A DNA stretch of 64,000 bases from Acidobacteriota bacterium (lineage in GTDB: Bacteria > Acidobacteriota > Terriglobia > Terriglobales > Acidobacteriaceae): NCBI GenBank assembly GCA_013289765.1, contig JABCZI010000004.1, positions 372,001 through 436,000 of the forward strand, read 5' to 3'. Both the position numbers and the translations under genes were made by a program. Of this stretch, positions 53,688 through 62,158 are shown in pieces. The notes under the pieces were generated by a model. It saw only the letters and a list, made by a program, of their open reading frames with translations. It did not search any database and was not told the origin of the DNA. Numbering within the stretch: the stretch's first letter is position 1; each line of letters opens with the position of its first letter.

Positions 53688-54419
53688 ATGGCAACCGCCC
53701 CGCAATTTCCATCTGATTCCTTCGATCCTCTCCTTGTCTCTATTCCCGCAGCCTGGTTCCTCATGGGCTCCGAGTCCGGTCAAGATTGCGAACGCCCCGT
53801 TCATCGTGTATGGATCGACGCATTCCTTCTCGCCGCAACTCAAGTTACCAATGCCGAATACCAACGCTTCGTAACTTCAACCGCCTGCGAACCTCCACCT
53901 TTCTTGCATGATACAAACTTCAATCATCCCCAGCAGCCCGTCACCGGCGTCTCCTGGTTCGATGCCGACCGCTACTGCCAATGGCTCTCTTCGAAGACCG
54001 GCCGTACCTACCGCCTTCCCACCGAGGCCGAGTGGGAGCGCGCCGCCCGCGGCGATTTCGAGCAGCAGGATTTTCCCTGGGGCAACGAGCCCCCGCAATC
54101 TTTTCCGAATTACGCCGCCCGCTGGCCAACCGGCCCCGAGCCTGTCGCGCGCTACGCGCCGAATTCTTTCGGCCTCTATAACATGTGCGATAACGTTCAC
54201 GAGTGGTGCAGCGATTGGTACGATCCCAATTACTACGCCACCTCGCCCGAACGCAATCCCCGCGGCCCCCAACTTCTTTCAGGGATCAGCCAGCGCAAAT
54301 CCTCCCGCGGCGGATCATGGCGCCATCACATCAAGGTCGCACGCTGCTCCGCCCGCTCCAGCATTCCTCCCGACTTCCACTACGCCGACTACGGCTTCCG
54401 CATCGCTTGCAACCTTTGA
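53688..54419 (+). CDS. SUMF1/formylglycine-generating-enzyme-like protein, 243 aa
   Basis: FGE-sulfatase fold: PAAWFLMGSESGQDCERPVH, ATQVTNAEYQRFV, PVTGVSWFDADRYCQWLSSK, YRLPTEAEWERAARGD, FGLYNMCDNVHEWCSDWYDP, SSRGGSWRHHIKVARCSARS and DYGFRIAC. In true FGEs the penultimate region carries two catalytic Cys (YCYRYRCAARS); here it reads HIKVARCSARS, so only the second is kept. Sulfatase activation is therefore doubtful and no sulfatase is nearby. No signal peptide. Confidence 0.87.
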   Translation: MATAPQFPSDSFDPLLVSIPAAWFLMGSESGQDCERPVHRVWIDAFLLAATQVTNAEYQRFVTSTACEPPPFLHDTNFNHPQQPVTGVSWFDADRYCQWLSSKTGRTYRLPTEAEWERAARGDFEQQDFPWGNEPPQSFPNYAARWPTGPEPVARYAPNSFGLYNMCDNVHEWCSDWYDPNYYATSPERNPRGPQLLSGISQRKSSRGGSWRHHIKVARCSARSSIPPDFHYADYGFRIACNL

Positions 54420-54438
54420 CTCGGACCGAGTAAACGAG

Positions 54439-54510
54439 CAATTTGGTAATTTTGTAATTGAAAATCTTCAGCCCGCAAGCTAGGTTTGCAATTGCACAAT
54501 TACCAAATTG
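54439..54510. repeat. AT-rich 22-bp inverted repeat between two genes
   Basis: CAATTTGGTAATTTTGTAAT starts the left arm (54439-54460). The right arm is 54489-54510, differing at two positions that remain G-U compatible in RNA, with a 28-base loop. Much more AT-rich than the flanks; sits between the SUMF1-like stop and the DECR start, overlapping neither. Confidence 0.7.
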
Positions 54511-54529
54511 CACAATTACTCAATTTCAC

Positions 54530-55366
54530 ATGTTTCGCAACGACCTCCTCCGCCCCAAACGCATCCTCATCACCGGTGGCGGCACCGGACTCGGCAAAGC
54601 CATGGCCCGGCGCTTCCTCGAACTTGGCGCTACCGTCTACATCTGCGGACGCCGCGAAGATGTCCTCCAGAGAACCGCCGCCGAACTTTCCCCCCACGGC
54701 CCGATCAACGCAATTCCCTGCGACGTTCGCAACCTCGACGCCGTCGAGACCATGATCGACAGCATCTGGAAATCCGGCCCGCTCGATATTCTCGTCAACA
54801 ATGCCGCTGGAAATTTCATCGCCCGCACCGAGGAACTTTCTCCCGGCGCCTGGAACTCCGTCATCGGCATCGTCCTTATGGGAACGCTCCACTGCACTAT
54901 GGCCTGCGGCAAACGCTGGCTCGCCTCCAATCACAAAGCCACCGTCCTCAACATCTCCGCCACATACGCGCCAGTCGGCTCGGCCTATGTTGTCCCATCC
55001 GCAGTCTCGAAAGCGGGAGTCGAAGCCCTCACCCGCAGTCTCGCCGTCGAGTGGGGCAATCGCGGCATTCGCATGAACGCCATCGCACCAGGCCCCATTC
55101 CCACACAGGGCGCTTTCTCTCGCCTCATGCCGCGTCCCGAACTCGAAGCCTTCGCTCTCGATCGCAATCCCATGCACCGCTTCGGCACCACCGAAGAGTT
55201 AGCCAATCTCACCGCATTCCTGATAAGCGACGGCTCGTCTTACATCAACGGAGAAGTCATTCGCATGGACGGCGGTGAATTCCTGCAAGGCGCCGGCGAA
55301 TTCACCGCCCTCGGCCGCGCCCTCACCAACGCCGACTGGGCATCCCTCAAACCCCGCAAAAAGTGA
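54530..55366 (+). CDS. 2,4-dienoyl-CoA reductase, SDR type (DECR1-like)
   Basis: 278 aa NADPH-dependent reductase for beta-oxidation of unsaturated fatty acids. RILITGGGTGLGKAMARRFL, DILVNNAAGNFI, ISATYAPVGSAYVVPSAVSK and AGVEALTRSLAVEWGNRGIR, then APGPIPTQGAFSRL and EELANLTAFLISDGSSYING. As in mitochondrial DECR1, Ser replaces the usual SDR Tyr before the Lys (SAVSK), and a Tyr sits earlier (SATYAP). ATG 54530 is chosen; the frame is open to 54458 across the inverted repeat. Confidence 0.88.
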   Translation: MFRNDLLRPKRILITGGGTGLGKAMARRFLELGATVYICGRREDVLQRTAAELSPHGPINAIPCDVRNLDAVETMIDSIWKSGPLDILVNNAAGNFIARTEELSPGAWNSVIGIVLMGTLHCTMACGKRWLASNHKATVLNISATYAPVGSAYVVPSAVSKAGVEALTRSLAVEWGNRGIRMNAIAPGPIPTQGAFSRLMPRPELEAFALDRNPMHRFGTTEELANLTAFLISDGSSYINGEVIRMDGGEFLQGAGEFTALGRALTNADWASLKPRKK

Positions 55367-55435
55367 TCGCGTAGGGGAGGGCGCATTCGCCCGACCAACG
55401 CCGATGTACAACGGCTGCTTGTGCCCAGAAGCTCG

Positions 55436-55498
55436 GGAAGGGCACGACTTCAGTCGAGCCGTAACGACTGCAAGACGATCAGGCCTTAGCCGCTGAGG
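55436..55498. repeat. REP-B hairpin repeat, copy 3
   Basis: GGCACGACTTCAGTCGAGCC (near-perfect hairpin, TTCA loop; 55441-55460), about 20 bases, then AGGCCTTAGCCGCTGAGG. Same architecture as the copies at 51158, 53545 and 63494. Confidence 0.6.
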
Positions 55499-55533
55499 TA
55501 GCCTGCTGTCTCTAAGCTCTATGCTGTCGGGCG

Positions 55534-55899
55534 TCACGGAAGTCCCCGAAACTCAGCGATTACGTCGATAGTGCCAGCAATACTTTCATTCAATCTCTCC
55601 AGATCTTCCGCCGGAATCCAGTACTCCTGATGCTCCGCACTGCCGACTGTCCGGATGTCATACTTCGATAAAAAGTCTCTTCGCACATCGAATCGCAAAA
55701 CGTAGCCAACAAAACCAGAATTCGGGTCCTTCGTGTTCCAGTCCCGAGCAATTACCGTCGCATACTCCTCGTTAAGCACAGGATAGAAAATGGGTTGGTG
55801 CGCCAACCGAGGCGGAAACTTTATAAATCCAGAGGCCAGAATCAGATCGAATTCAGCTTGTCCCACAGGTCGATACAGCGTCGTACTCTCATCTTTCAT
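55534..55899 (-). CDS. Conserved hypothetical protein (of the kind often labelled ADP-ribosylation/crystallin J1), 121 aa
   Basis: The recognisable body is LYRPVGQAEFDLILASGFIK with FPPRLAHQPIFYPVLNEEYA, TVIARDWNTKDPNSGFVGYV, LRFDVRRDFLSKYDI and HQEYWIPAEDLERLNESIAG, a conserved short family of unknown activity. The label comes from database habit, not demonstrated chemistry. ATG 55899 begins it; the frame opens at 55983. Confidence 0.78.
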   Translation of the reverse strand: MKDESTTLYRPVGQAEFDLILASGFIKFPPRLAHQPIFYPVLNEEYATVIARDWNTKDPNSGFVGYVLRFDVRRDFLSKYDIRTVGSAEHQEYWIPAEDLERLNESIAGTIDVIAEFRGLP

Positions 55900-56013
55900 G
55901 CACCCAAAATATGCACCGAAATGAGGAAATCGTCCAACCCCACCTTGCACTTCTGTGTGGACCCATACCACACCCCCGAGCATCCAACGTTCTAAGTATC
56001 AGGAGTTCTCCCC

Positions 56014-56910
56014 ATGTACGTCATCCTCGGAGCCAGCGGAAATACCGGCCACGTCGTAGCTCAGCAACTCCTTAGCAAGGGAAAGAAAGTTCGCGTCGTC
56101 GGCAGAAATGCCGGCCACCTGCAGCTTCTTGCCGCTGAAGGTGCCGAGAAATTTGTCGCAGACATCACCGACGCCCCGGCACTCACCAAAGCCTTCCATC
56201 AGGCAGACTCCGCCTATGTCATGATCCCGCCCAACCCCACCAGCCCCGACTTCCGTGCCTTCCAATCTCGCGTCGGCGATGCCATCGCAAAAGCGCTGCA
56301 AGATGCAGGAGTGAAAAATGTTGTAGCCCTCAGCAGTCTCGGCACCGACAAGTCCAGCGGAACCGGCCCCATCCTCGGGCTGCATGATCTTGAACAGAAA
56401 CTCAACCGGCTCAACGCCAACGTCCTGCACCTTCGCCCCGGATATTTCATGGAAAACACTTTGCCCCAGGCAGCCGCGATTCGCATGGCTGGCTCCGCGC
56501 TCGGACCGATCCGTCCGGATCTGAAACTTCCCATGATCGCGACTTGCGATATTGGAAAGGCCGCAGCCGAGGCTTTGCTGCGCCTGGAATTCCGCGGCAA
56601 GCAAATCCAGGAACTCCATGGACAGCGTGATCTCGACTACACTGAAGCAGCCACCATCATCGGCCAAGCCATCGGCAAGCCCGGCCTGAAATATTTTCAA
56701 GCGCCCAACGACCAGCTTCGAGCCGCCATGCTCCAGATGGGAATGTCCGATAACTTCGTCGGCTTAATCCTCGAAATGGCCGAAGCACTCAACCTCGGGC
56801 ACGTTCGCGCCCTCGAGCCTCGCACTCCTGGCAACACCACGGCAACCACGTTCGAAAACTTCGTCGCCACATTTTTCGTTCCCGCCTATCAACAACAAGC
56901 CGCAGCCTAA
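56014..56910 (+). CDS. NmrA-like NAD(P)-binding protein
   Basis: 298 aa atypical SDR. YVILGASGNTGHVVAQQLLS (GxxGxxG), VRVVGRNAGHLQLLAAEGAE, FVADITDAPALTKAFHQADS, VKNVVALSSLGTDKSSGTGP and VLHLRPGYFMENTLPQAAAI; no YxxxK, as usual for NmrA proteins. May sense redox dinucleotides or reduce quinones or sugars; no partner nearby. Ribosome binding site CAGGAG precedes ATG 56014 at about 10 bases. Confidence 0.88.
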   Translation: MYVILGASGNTGHVVAQQLLSKGKKVRVVGRNAGHLQLLAAEGAEKFVADITDAPALTKAFHQADSAYVMIPPNPTSPDFRAFQSRVGDAIAKALQDAGVKNVVALSSLGTDKSSGTGPILGLHDLEQKLNRLNANVLHLRPGYFMENTLPQAAAIRMAGSALGPIRPDLKLPMIATCDIGKAAAEALLRLEFRGKQIQELHGQRDLDYTEAATIIGQAIGKPGLKYFQAPNDQLRAAMLQMGMSDNFVGLILEMAEALNLGHVRALEPRTPGNTTATTFENFVATFFVPAYQQQAAA

Positions 56911-56916
56911 AAATCC

Positions 56917-56949
56917 GTGTGGGGCGGACACTCTTGTCCGCCGCCCTTG
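56917..56949 (+). repeat. REP-A repeat, copy 1
   Basis: GTGTGGGGCGGACACTCTTG then TCCGCCGCCCTTGA; inverted repeat GCGGACA...TGTCCGC with a 4-base loop. A run of GAT/TCT-rich low-complexity sequence (56948-56995) follows, as beside the other copies. Confidence 0.8.
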
Positions 56950-57113
56950 ATCTTGATCTTGCCTCTGATTCTGATCTTGATTCTGATTCTGCAACTCAAC
57001 CGCGATGACGAATAACCTCGCTCGCCGTTTCCGCCTGTGAACCCGCCATGCAAACGCCCGTGCATCGGACCCCTGCTATACTTACCGTCCGAAGAAACCA
57101 CGGGAGCCCGCCC

Positions 57114-57491
57114 ATGCCTCCACCCCCCGAACGCCGTGACCACGCGCGCTTCAAGGTAAAGATCCCGGTTGAACTCCATTTCGAGGACAACGACACTCCC
57201 TATCGCTGCTCTACTGCGGATCTCAGCCTCTTAGGCTGTTATATCGAGACCATGTTTCCGTTTCCAGTCGATACTCCCGTCGAGCTCAAACTTGAGACAG
57301 ACGTCACTTTACTGATACTCGGCAGAATCGTTACCTGCGATCCTCAAGTCGGCAATGGAATCCAGTTCGTCAAAATGCTTCCCGAAGATATCGAAGAGTT
57401 GCGCACTTTCCTGGAGCATATCCAGAGCGAAGCTGCGGAAGCTGCGGAAAAACAGGCTGTCGAGAAAAAAGCCGGAGAGAAAGATAGTTAG
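57114..57491 (+). CDS. PilZ-domain protein, 125 aa
   Basis: Candidate c-di-GMP receptor. RRDHARFKVKIPVELHFED contains the RxxxR motif and ADLSLLGCYIET the D/NxSxxG motif. The C-terminus is a charged Ala/Glu/Lys helix (EAAEAAEKQAVEKKAGEKDS). ATG 57114 is within an open frame from 57048. Its stop overlaps that of the convergent PilZ-GAF gene. Confidence 0.85.
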   Translation: MPPPPERRDHARFKVKIPVELHFEDNDTPYRCSTADLSLLGCYIETMFPFPVDTPVELKLETDVTLLILGRIVTCDPQVGNGIQFVKMLPEDIEELRTFLEHIQSEAAEAAEKQAVEKKAGEKDS

Positions 57492-58504
57492 CCACTCGTC
57501 CTGCGCCCAATCGAAAATTCCCGAGCGCCGTGCTCAACTGCTTCCGCCTGCCTCATGCTCCGAACCACGGTATGAGCCAGGCTTTCCACCACAGCCACAT
57601 CGCCTTCGTCGAAATTAAAAGGTGCAGGCGCAAACACCATTAGGAGTCCAACCGTGTCGCGTTCGAAGCGAACCGGCGCCGCCAGAATTGAACGCACGCC
57701 GAGCCTCCGGCAGCTTTCCAAATCCACACGCGGATCGTTCTCCGCATCGTCGCAGCGCAAAGCTTTTCCGTCGCGAAAACATTCGCCCGAAAGTCCGGAG
57801 TTCACGTCCAGTCGCGTTCCCAGCGCGGGCGCGCTTTCTCCCACACTGGCCCGGCAAATCACCGCTCCTTTATGCAACAGCGCAATCGCCGCGCTGCTGC
57901 CACGCGTCAGCGACCTGGCCCGTTCTCCAATCAGGCGTAGCGCCGCTCCTAGATCGGTTCCGAGCGAACTGAATTCGTACTGCACAGTCGCCGACGCTGG
58001 ATAGTCACAGCCATTCCCATTCATCCCATTTCCGGTCGCGTCCGCTTCCGCCTCCAGGCTGATCGTCATGGGACCGCGCTCTCGATTCCCATCGAGTCGC
58101 GATGCCGCGGGCCAGCCCATCCCTCTTCCCACCATCACCTTCGGAGCGATCGTGCTGGGCGCACCGGCATTGATCGTCAACCATTCATTCAACCTCTGCC
58201 GCGCTTCTTCCGGCAAGTCCGTGAAGCGCACACCCGCGCGCCCCAACGCATCGGCCCACGCGATGTAGCCTGTGGTCTCCAGGTGCGCCGGCGGTTCCAA
58301 CAAATCCACTTCCAGCCGCACCCGCCTCTCTCGCTCAAGCCAGTGCCCATGCATCCGGCTTCCGGTCTGCATCGACAACCCTTCCTCGCTCAAATCCAGA
58401 ATCATTCCGCCGCTCACGCCGTCAAAGCTCGCGAACGCAGGAGCGTGCATGTTCTGGCGCAAACAGCGCCTCCGCTCTTGCCCGTATTCCTGATTACTTT
58501 CCAT
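57488..58504 (-). CDS. PilZ-GAF two-domain protein, 338 aa
   Basis: N-terminal PilZ domain: QERRRCLRQNMHAPAF (RxxxR), MILDLSEEGLSMQT (DxSxxG). A Gly-rich linker follows about residues 120-165. The GAF domain from about 175 has IGERARSLTRGSSAAIALLH, GLSGECFRDGKALRCDDAEN and GVRSILAAPVRFERDTVGLL. Could combine c-di-GMP and small-molecule sensing. It is tail-to-tail with the single PilZ gene, sharing 4 bases. Confidence 0.88.
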   Translation of the reverse strand: MESNQEYGQERRRCLRQNMHAPAFASFDGVSGGMILDLSEEGLSMQTGSRMHGHWLERERRVRLEVDLLEPPAHLETTGYIAWADALGRAGVRFTDLPEEARQRLNEWLTINAGAPSTIAPKVMVGRGMGWPAASRLDGNRERGPMTISLEAEADATGNGMNGNGCDYPASATVQYEFSSLGTDLGAALRLIGERARSLTRGSSAAIALLHKGAVICRASVGESAPALGTRLDVNSGLSGECFRDGKALRCDDAENDPRVDLESCRRLGVRSILAAPVRFERDTVGLLMVFAPAPFNFDEGDVAVVESLAHTVVRSMRQAEAVEHGAREFSIGRRTSG

Positions 58505-58596
58505 TCCGTATTATCCGTATTAAAGGATGGGATGAGACAGGTACGAAAGGAAAGTGCTTGCGCAGGTTCCCCATCTCGCGAATCCTGATTCTGCCC

Positions 58597-58630
58597 GTGT
58601 GGAGCGGACACTCCTGTCCGCTGCCTTTGA
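58597..58630 (+). repeat. REP-A repeat, copy 2, in the gap before the NTF2-like gene
   Basis: GTGTGGAGCGGACACTCCTG then TCCGCTGCCTTTGA, with perfect GCGGACA / TGTCCGC arms. The surrounding gap 58505-58799 shows no gene. Confidence 0.8.
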
Positions 58631-58799
58631 CTTTGATCTGGTCAGTGGCCATCTTTGGTTCTCGCCAAAGCCCGCATTGAGTGGCGGCCCCAAGGGCGCG
58701 ATGCAGCAACTCCCAATCCTCGAGACTTTCATCCAGCAGGAACAATTCGTACGCTTCCCACGTAGAAGCAAATGCTGATCCTCGCAGAAAGGTTCCCGC

Positions 58800-59302
58800 A
58801 TGAACATAAAGAAGATCAAGATTTTCGCTCCGCTGCAAGCGCTGCTGATTGCAGCTCTGCTCACTGCGCCGTTGGCTCACCTGCATGCCCAAACCACGCC
58901 CGCGCCCGATCCGCTTTTCCAGACTATCCAATCCCTCGACACCCAACTCTTCGACGCCTACAACCATTGCGATCTTGAAAAATTCGGCTCCTGCTCGCCG
59001 ACGATCTGGAGTTCTATCACGACAAGACTGGGTTGAGCCGCGGGCGCGCGGCGCTGGTCCAGGGTATCAAGAACAATATCTGCGGCAAGGTGACCCGAGA
59101 ACTTGTGCCCGGGACGCTCGAGGTCTATCCCATTGCCGACTATGGCGCGGTGGAGGTTGGAGTGCACCGCTTTCACCATCCCGGACACGAGACAGCCGAT
59201 TCGGTAGGTGAGGCGAAGTTCATCCATCTCTGGCAGAAAAAAGATGGAGCGTGGAAGGTGACCAGAGTGATCAGCTTCGATCATCAAGCGTTGAAAAACT
59301 GA
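58800..59302 (+). pseudogene. Frameshifted secreted NTF2-like (DUF4440-type) protein gene
   Basis: ATG 58800 starts a signal peptide (FAPLQALLIAALLTAPLAHL) and LFQTIQSLDTQLFDAYNHCD then LEKFGS. After GGCTC near 58992 the continuing homologous frame is shifted: LADDLEFYHDKTGLSRGRAA, then AALVQGIKNNICGKVTRELV and IHLWQKKDGAWKVTRVISFD to the stop at 59302. As read, the first frame ends at 59036. Restoring one base gives one uninterrupted protein of about 167 aa. Recent inactivation or a sequencing error. Confidence 0.75.
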
Positions 59303-59588
59303 ACGGGAAGAAGCAAGCGGCGAAAATAGCCGGACGCTCGCCGCATGCGCGCCAACTTTCTACGCAGCCCGCGAATTGCGCTTCTTCGCCAGTGTCCGCA
59401 ACGTGATCGAACACAGCGGCTCCAAGTTCTTGCGTTCGATTGCATTTTCATCGGCCCACGTGATGAGTATTGAATATTTCAAATGCGAGGTAAAGGTTGG
59501 ATGAACATAGAAGGTGCGGAAAAGGGCCGGCGTGGAAAGTTCGATCTCCCGTGAACCCCTTACGCTAAAATAGGCCAGCGAGGTCCAC

Positions 59589-59837
59589 ATGGCACAAATG
59601 ACGCCGGAGGTTTCCAAGCTGCTGGAGCGGGCACTCTCGCTTTCGGTTGAGGAGCAGGAGGCATTGGCCGATTCCCTGATCTCAAACCTTGGCGGCAAGG
59701 TGGATGAGGGCATGCAAGCCGCGTGGGACGCCGAGATCGGAAAGCGCATCGCGGAACTCGACTCTGGCAAGGCCAAGACCACTTCCTGGGCAGAAGTGCG
59801 AAAGCGTAATTTGGCGAAGCTGCCTCATGCCCACTGA
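59589..59837 (+). CDS. Type II toxin-antitoxin antitoxin (addiction module component, TIGR02574-like)
   Basis: 82 aa. VSKLLERALSLSVEEQEALA then DSLISNL is the hallmark of the short putative addiction module antitoxins; AAWDAEIGKRIAELDSGKAK and SWAEVRKR follow. Its end overlaps the toxin start by 11 bases, the usual antitoxin-first order. Should bind and neutralise the ParE-like toxin and probably represses its own promoter. Confidence 0.92.
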   Translation: MAQMTPEVSKLLERALSLSVEEQEALADSLISNLGGKVDEGMQAAWDAEIGKRIAELDSGKAKTTSWAEVRKRNLAKLPHAH

Positions 59838-60126
59838 CGCTGCGGAGTTTCATCAGGAAGCAACTGCAGAATACGACGCTGCATTCGACTGGTACTTGGA
59901 GCGCAGCCCGGACGCCGCTCTCAAGTTCGATGCGGAAGTGGATCTCGCGCTGGCAAATATCATCGCCGCCCCAGACCGATGGGCCGCCGGCATCCGCTCC
60001 ACTCGCAGATACCTATTGCGACAGTTTCCGTTCACTCTGATCTACCGGGAACGAGCGGCGAACATTCAGATCATCGCGGTTGCCCACACGAGTCGGAAAC
60101 CTGGATATTGGAAACAGCGACTGTAG
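59827..60126 (+). CDS. Type II toxin of the RelE/ParE superfamily
   Basis: 99 aa. FHQEATAEYDAAFDWYLERS, FDAEVDLALANIIAAPDRWA, RSTRRYLLRQFPFTLIYRER and IQIIAVAHTSRKPGYWKQRL follow the ParE/RelE core (RRxxxxxFPxxIxY, AxxHxxRxPxYW). Whether it poisons gyrase or cleaves mRNA cannot be told. ATG 59827 lies inside the antitoxin gene, so translation is coupled. A repeat (REP-C) starts 27 bases after the stop. Confidence 0.92.
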   Translation: MPTDAAEFHQEATAEYDAAFDWYLERSPDAALKFDAEVDLALANIIAAPDRWAAGIRSTRRYLLRQFPFTLIYRERAANIQIIAVAHTSRKPGYWKQRL

Positions 60127-60152
60127 TAATGGTGGACTTGGCGATGTCCGTG

Positions 60153-60260
60153 GTGCCCACGTTTCGAATCGAAGAGCGCATCCGGTGGGATCGTCCCTGT
60201 GCGGAGGATTATCAAAATCCCAAGAGGTCGAAAGTTGTGGCATCCACCCCTTGCAAAGAA
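60153..60260. repeat. REP-C repeat, copy 1
   Basis: About 108 bp beginning CCCACGTTTCGAA, with the core GTGCGGAGGATTATCAAAAT and AGTTGTGG.ATCC; the same elements in the same order recur at 63724-63830. It lies between the toxin stop and the end of the convergent DHFR-like gene. Confidence 0.65.
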
Positions 60261-60314
60261 CTCCTTCGCGCAACTCACTCGGACTCGCAGATCGTTTGGC
60301 CGCCACAGTCGCGG

Positions 60315-60974
60315 TTATCTCTTACCTCTTTCTCTCTTTTCAATAAAAACGTGGGTTGCGTTTTCTCCGGGGACAACCCGGGACGGTTTGAATCCGAGTT
60401 GGGCGAGATTGATTCCCGAAAATAGATTTTCACCTTCGCCCAGTAGAACCGGCGACATGGCCAAATGCATTTCGTCGATCTGACCCGCGGCCATGTACTG
60501 GCGAATGATGGACACGCCGCCTCCGATTCGGACGTCCTTGCCGTTGGCCGCATCTTTCGCTTGCTTGAGAGCAGACTCCAATCCATCGGTGACAAAGTGG
60601 AACGTGGTGCCGCCTTCCATCGTGAGCGGAGACCGCGCATGATGCGTCAGCACAAAAACCGGCGTGTGGTACGGAGGATTATCGCCCCACCATCCTTTCC
60701 ACGAATCATCCCTCCACGGACCTCGAACCGGCCCGAACATATTCCGGCCTAAGATCCAGGCGCCGACATTTTCGAAAGATTGCGCAGCGATTTCGTTGTC
60801 GATGCCCGTGGTCCCGCCGCTTTCACCTTGCATCTTCTTGAACAACTCTGTCGGCCGGAACCATCCGTGCAATTCGAACCCGCGTAATCCGAGGGGGTTC
60901 TGGAGATCCTGGTTGGGCCCGGCGCCAAATCCGTCGATGGAAACTGAAAAGGCGGCGATTCTAACTTTGCTCAT
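60315..60974 (-). CDS. Dihydrofolate-reductase-like (RibD C-terminal domain) protein
   Basis: 219 aa. KVRIAAFSVSIDGFGAGPNQ, GAWILGRNMFGPVRGPW, PVFVLTHHARSPLTMEGGTT, KDVRIGGGVSIIRQYMAAGQ and DEMHLAMSPVLLGEGENLFS are the RibD_C/YwjB-like blocks (LGRxxF, GGGxxI, hxxxPVLLGxG). Likely an NADPH-dependent reductase of unknown substrate rather than folate DHFR. ATG 60974; the frame opens at 61034. Confidence 0.9.
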   Translation of the reverse strand: MSKVRIAAFSVSIDGFGAGPNQDLQNPLGLRGFELHGWFRPTELFKKMQGESGGTTGIDNEIAAQSFENVGAWILGRNMFGPVRGPWRDDSWKGWWGDNPPYHTPVFVLTHHARSPLTMEGGTTFHFVTDGLESALKQAKDAANGKDVRIGGGVSIIRQYMAAGQIDEMHLAMSPVLLGEGENLFSGINLAQLGFKPSRVVPGENATHVFIEKRERGKR

Positions 60975-61285
60975 CTTGCAATTATGCCGCAGATGCGGCG
61001 CGGGCGTCCTCTGCCCGCGAACCCTGTCCGGCAAGAATGTAGCATCCCTCTAGGCTATGAATCCCAAGCTCGGCTTTTCATTCGCCACAGAAACGGAAAA
61101 GGCTAATCTGATTTCTGCAGACTGGCCTTTGTTTAATGCCGACACCATCGCAGTTTACCCCGAGCGAGCCCGAAGAAGACCCACACACAGCCTTCCTCTC
61201 CTTCAACAGGCACTTAGTACCTTCGTAATCCTCCCCTCGCGAATTTGCTAGGGTACGCGCATGGACCCGGCCAATACTTCTTACT
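60975..61285. other. 311-bp divergent intergenic region with a GC-rich hairpin
   Basis: Carries CGCGGGC (from about 60996) pairing with GCCCGCG about 7 bases later, a hairpin resembling the other dispersed repeats. A 64-codon plus-strand frame (61057-61251) has no support. Promoters for both flanking genes should lie here. Confidence 0.4.
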
Positions 61286-62158
61286 ATGAGGAACCTTTCA
61301 ATTTTCGCTACGCTGCTGTTCTGCGCCTTGGCCGCGAACTCGCATGCGCAAAATCCCGTTATATGGACTGCCGCCGACAGCGCGACCATCCCCTTGGAGC
61401 CCGCCAGCCTGCACGCCGGCCGCGTGTACAGTCCCGCTGTCGGGGGCGGCGACATGCATGTGCAAATCGATTCCAGATACCCAGTCACCGTGGCCATGGC
61501 TTGGGCCGACGAATGGAACGCCGCCATGCGGAGCCCCGGAGCCCCTGCGGATTTCAGCTTCCTCTGCGTCAAGGAGCATGTCACCAGCGCCATTTACGAG
61601 TGTCATCTTCCCTCCGAACGGCGGATGATCATCACTTTCCGCGACGAGCGCAGGCCCGAGAAACCCGTTCTCTCGACCATTGGCGCCATCCTCGGACCGG
61701 GAGCGCGGCAATTCATGTCCCCCAACGACCTCCACATCCAGTACTACAATTGCCTTCAGCCTGAGTTCCACTGGCGCCGCATCCTCGACGAAAAATACCA
61801 GATCACGTCCGTACCCAAGGTCTACAGTCTCATGACTCCGGACCACGACGGCCAGGAACTCAGCCTGAAGATCAAGTCGCCGATCCCCCTGACCATCGCT
61901 CTGCTGCCATCGCATCTTGCCGACCAGGTCTACGACAAGACCGTAACCCTCACCGACGCCCTCGACCAAACCGGCTGCAAGGAACGCGGCGTCCAGTCCA
62001 TGAACTTCAACTGCACGTTCAACGTCGCCAACGGCACGCAAACCCTGCTGATCCTCCCCGACATCGATTTTCACGGCAACAAGAAAGCCACTGTCGAGGT
62101 CGAAACGGTAAAGTGCGTCGAGCATTGTGACCTATTGCCCCCGCCTCCGAACCCGTAA
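61286..62158 (+). CDS. Secreted protein of unknown function, 290 aa
   Basis: Signal peptide (MRNLSIFATLLFCALAANSH ending AQ). Mature part is Pro- and aromatic-rich with six or more Cys, several in pairs (FLCVKEHVTSAIYECHLPSE, TGCKERGVQSMNFNCTFN, VKCVEHCDLLPPPP), suggesting disulfides in the periplasm or outside. Not recognised. The end CDLLPPPPNP is free. Start ATG 61286. Confidence 0.75.
   Translation: MRNLSIFATLLFCALAANSHAQNPVIWTAADSATIPLEPASLHAGRVYSPAVGGGDMHVQIDSRYPVTVAMAWADEWNAAMRSPGAPADFSFLCVKEHVTSAIYECHLPSERRMIITFRDERRPEKPVLSTIGAILGPGARQFMSPNDLHIQYYNCLQPEFHWRRILDEKYQITSVPKVYSLMTPDHDGQELSLKIKSPIPLTIALLPSHLADQVYDKTVTLTDALDQTGCKERGVQSMNFNCTFNVANGTQTLLILPDIDFHGNKKATVEVETVKCVEHCDLLPPPPNP

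Noticed and set aside
53688-54419. Calling the SUMF1-like gene a formylglycine-generating enzyme
   Set aside because: Only one of the two catalytic cysteines is present and no sulfatase is nearby.
54500-55177. 225-codon minus-strand frame
   Set aside because: Antisense to the DECR1-like SDR, with Gly/Asp/Glu-rich shadow composition.
59360-59590. Minus-strand frame ending ITLRTLAKKRNSRAA, divergent from the antitoxin
   Set aside because: Composition is protein-like but there is no recognisable family or ribosome binding site, and it overlaps the antitoxin start; too weak to list.
60315-60974. Folate dihydrofolate reductase (folA)
   Set aside because: Motifs belong to the RibD C-terminal / YwjB-like branch, not FolA.
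61298-62125. 275-codon minus-strand frame
   Set aside because: Shadow of the signal-peptide-bearing gene at 61286-62158.
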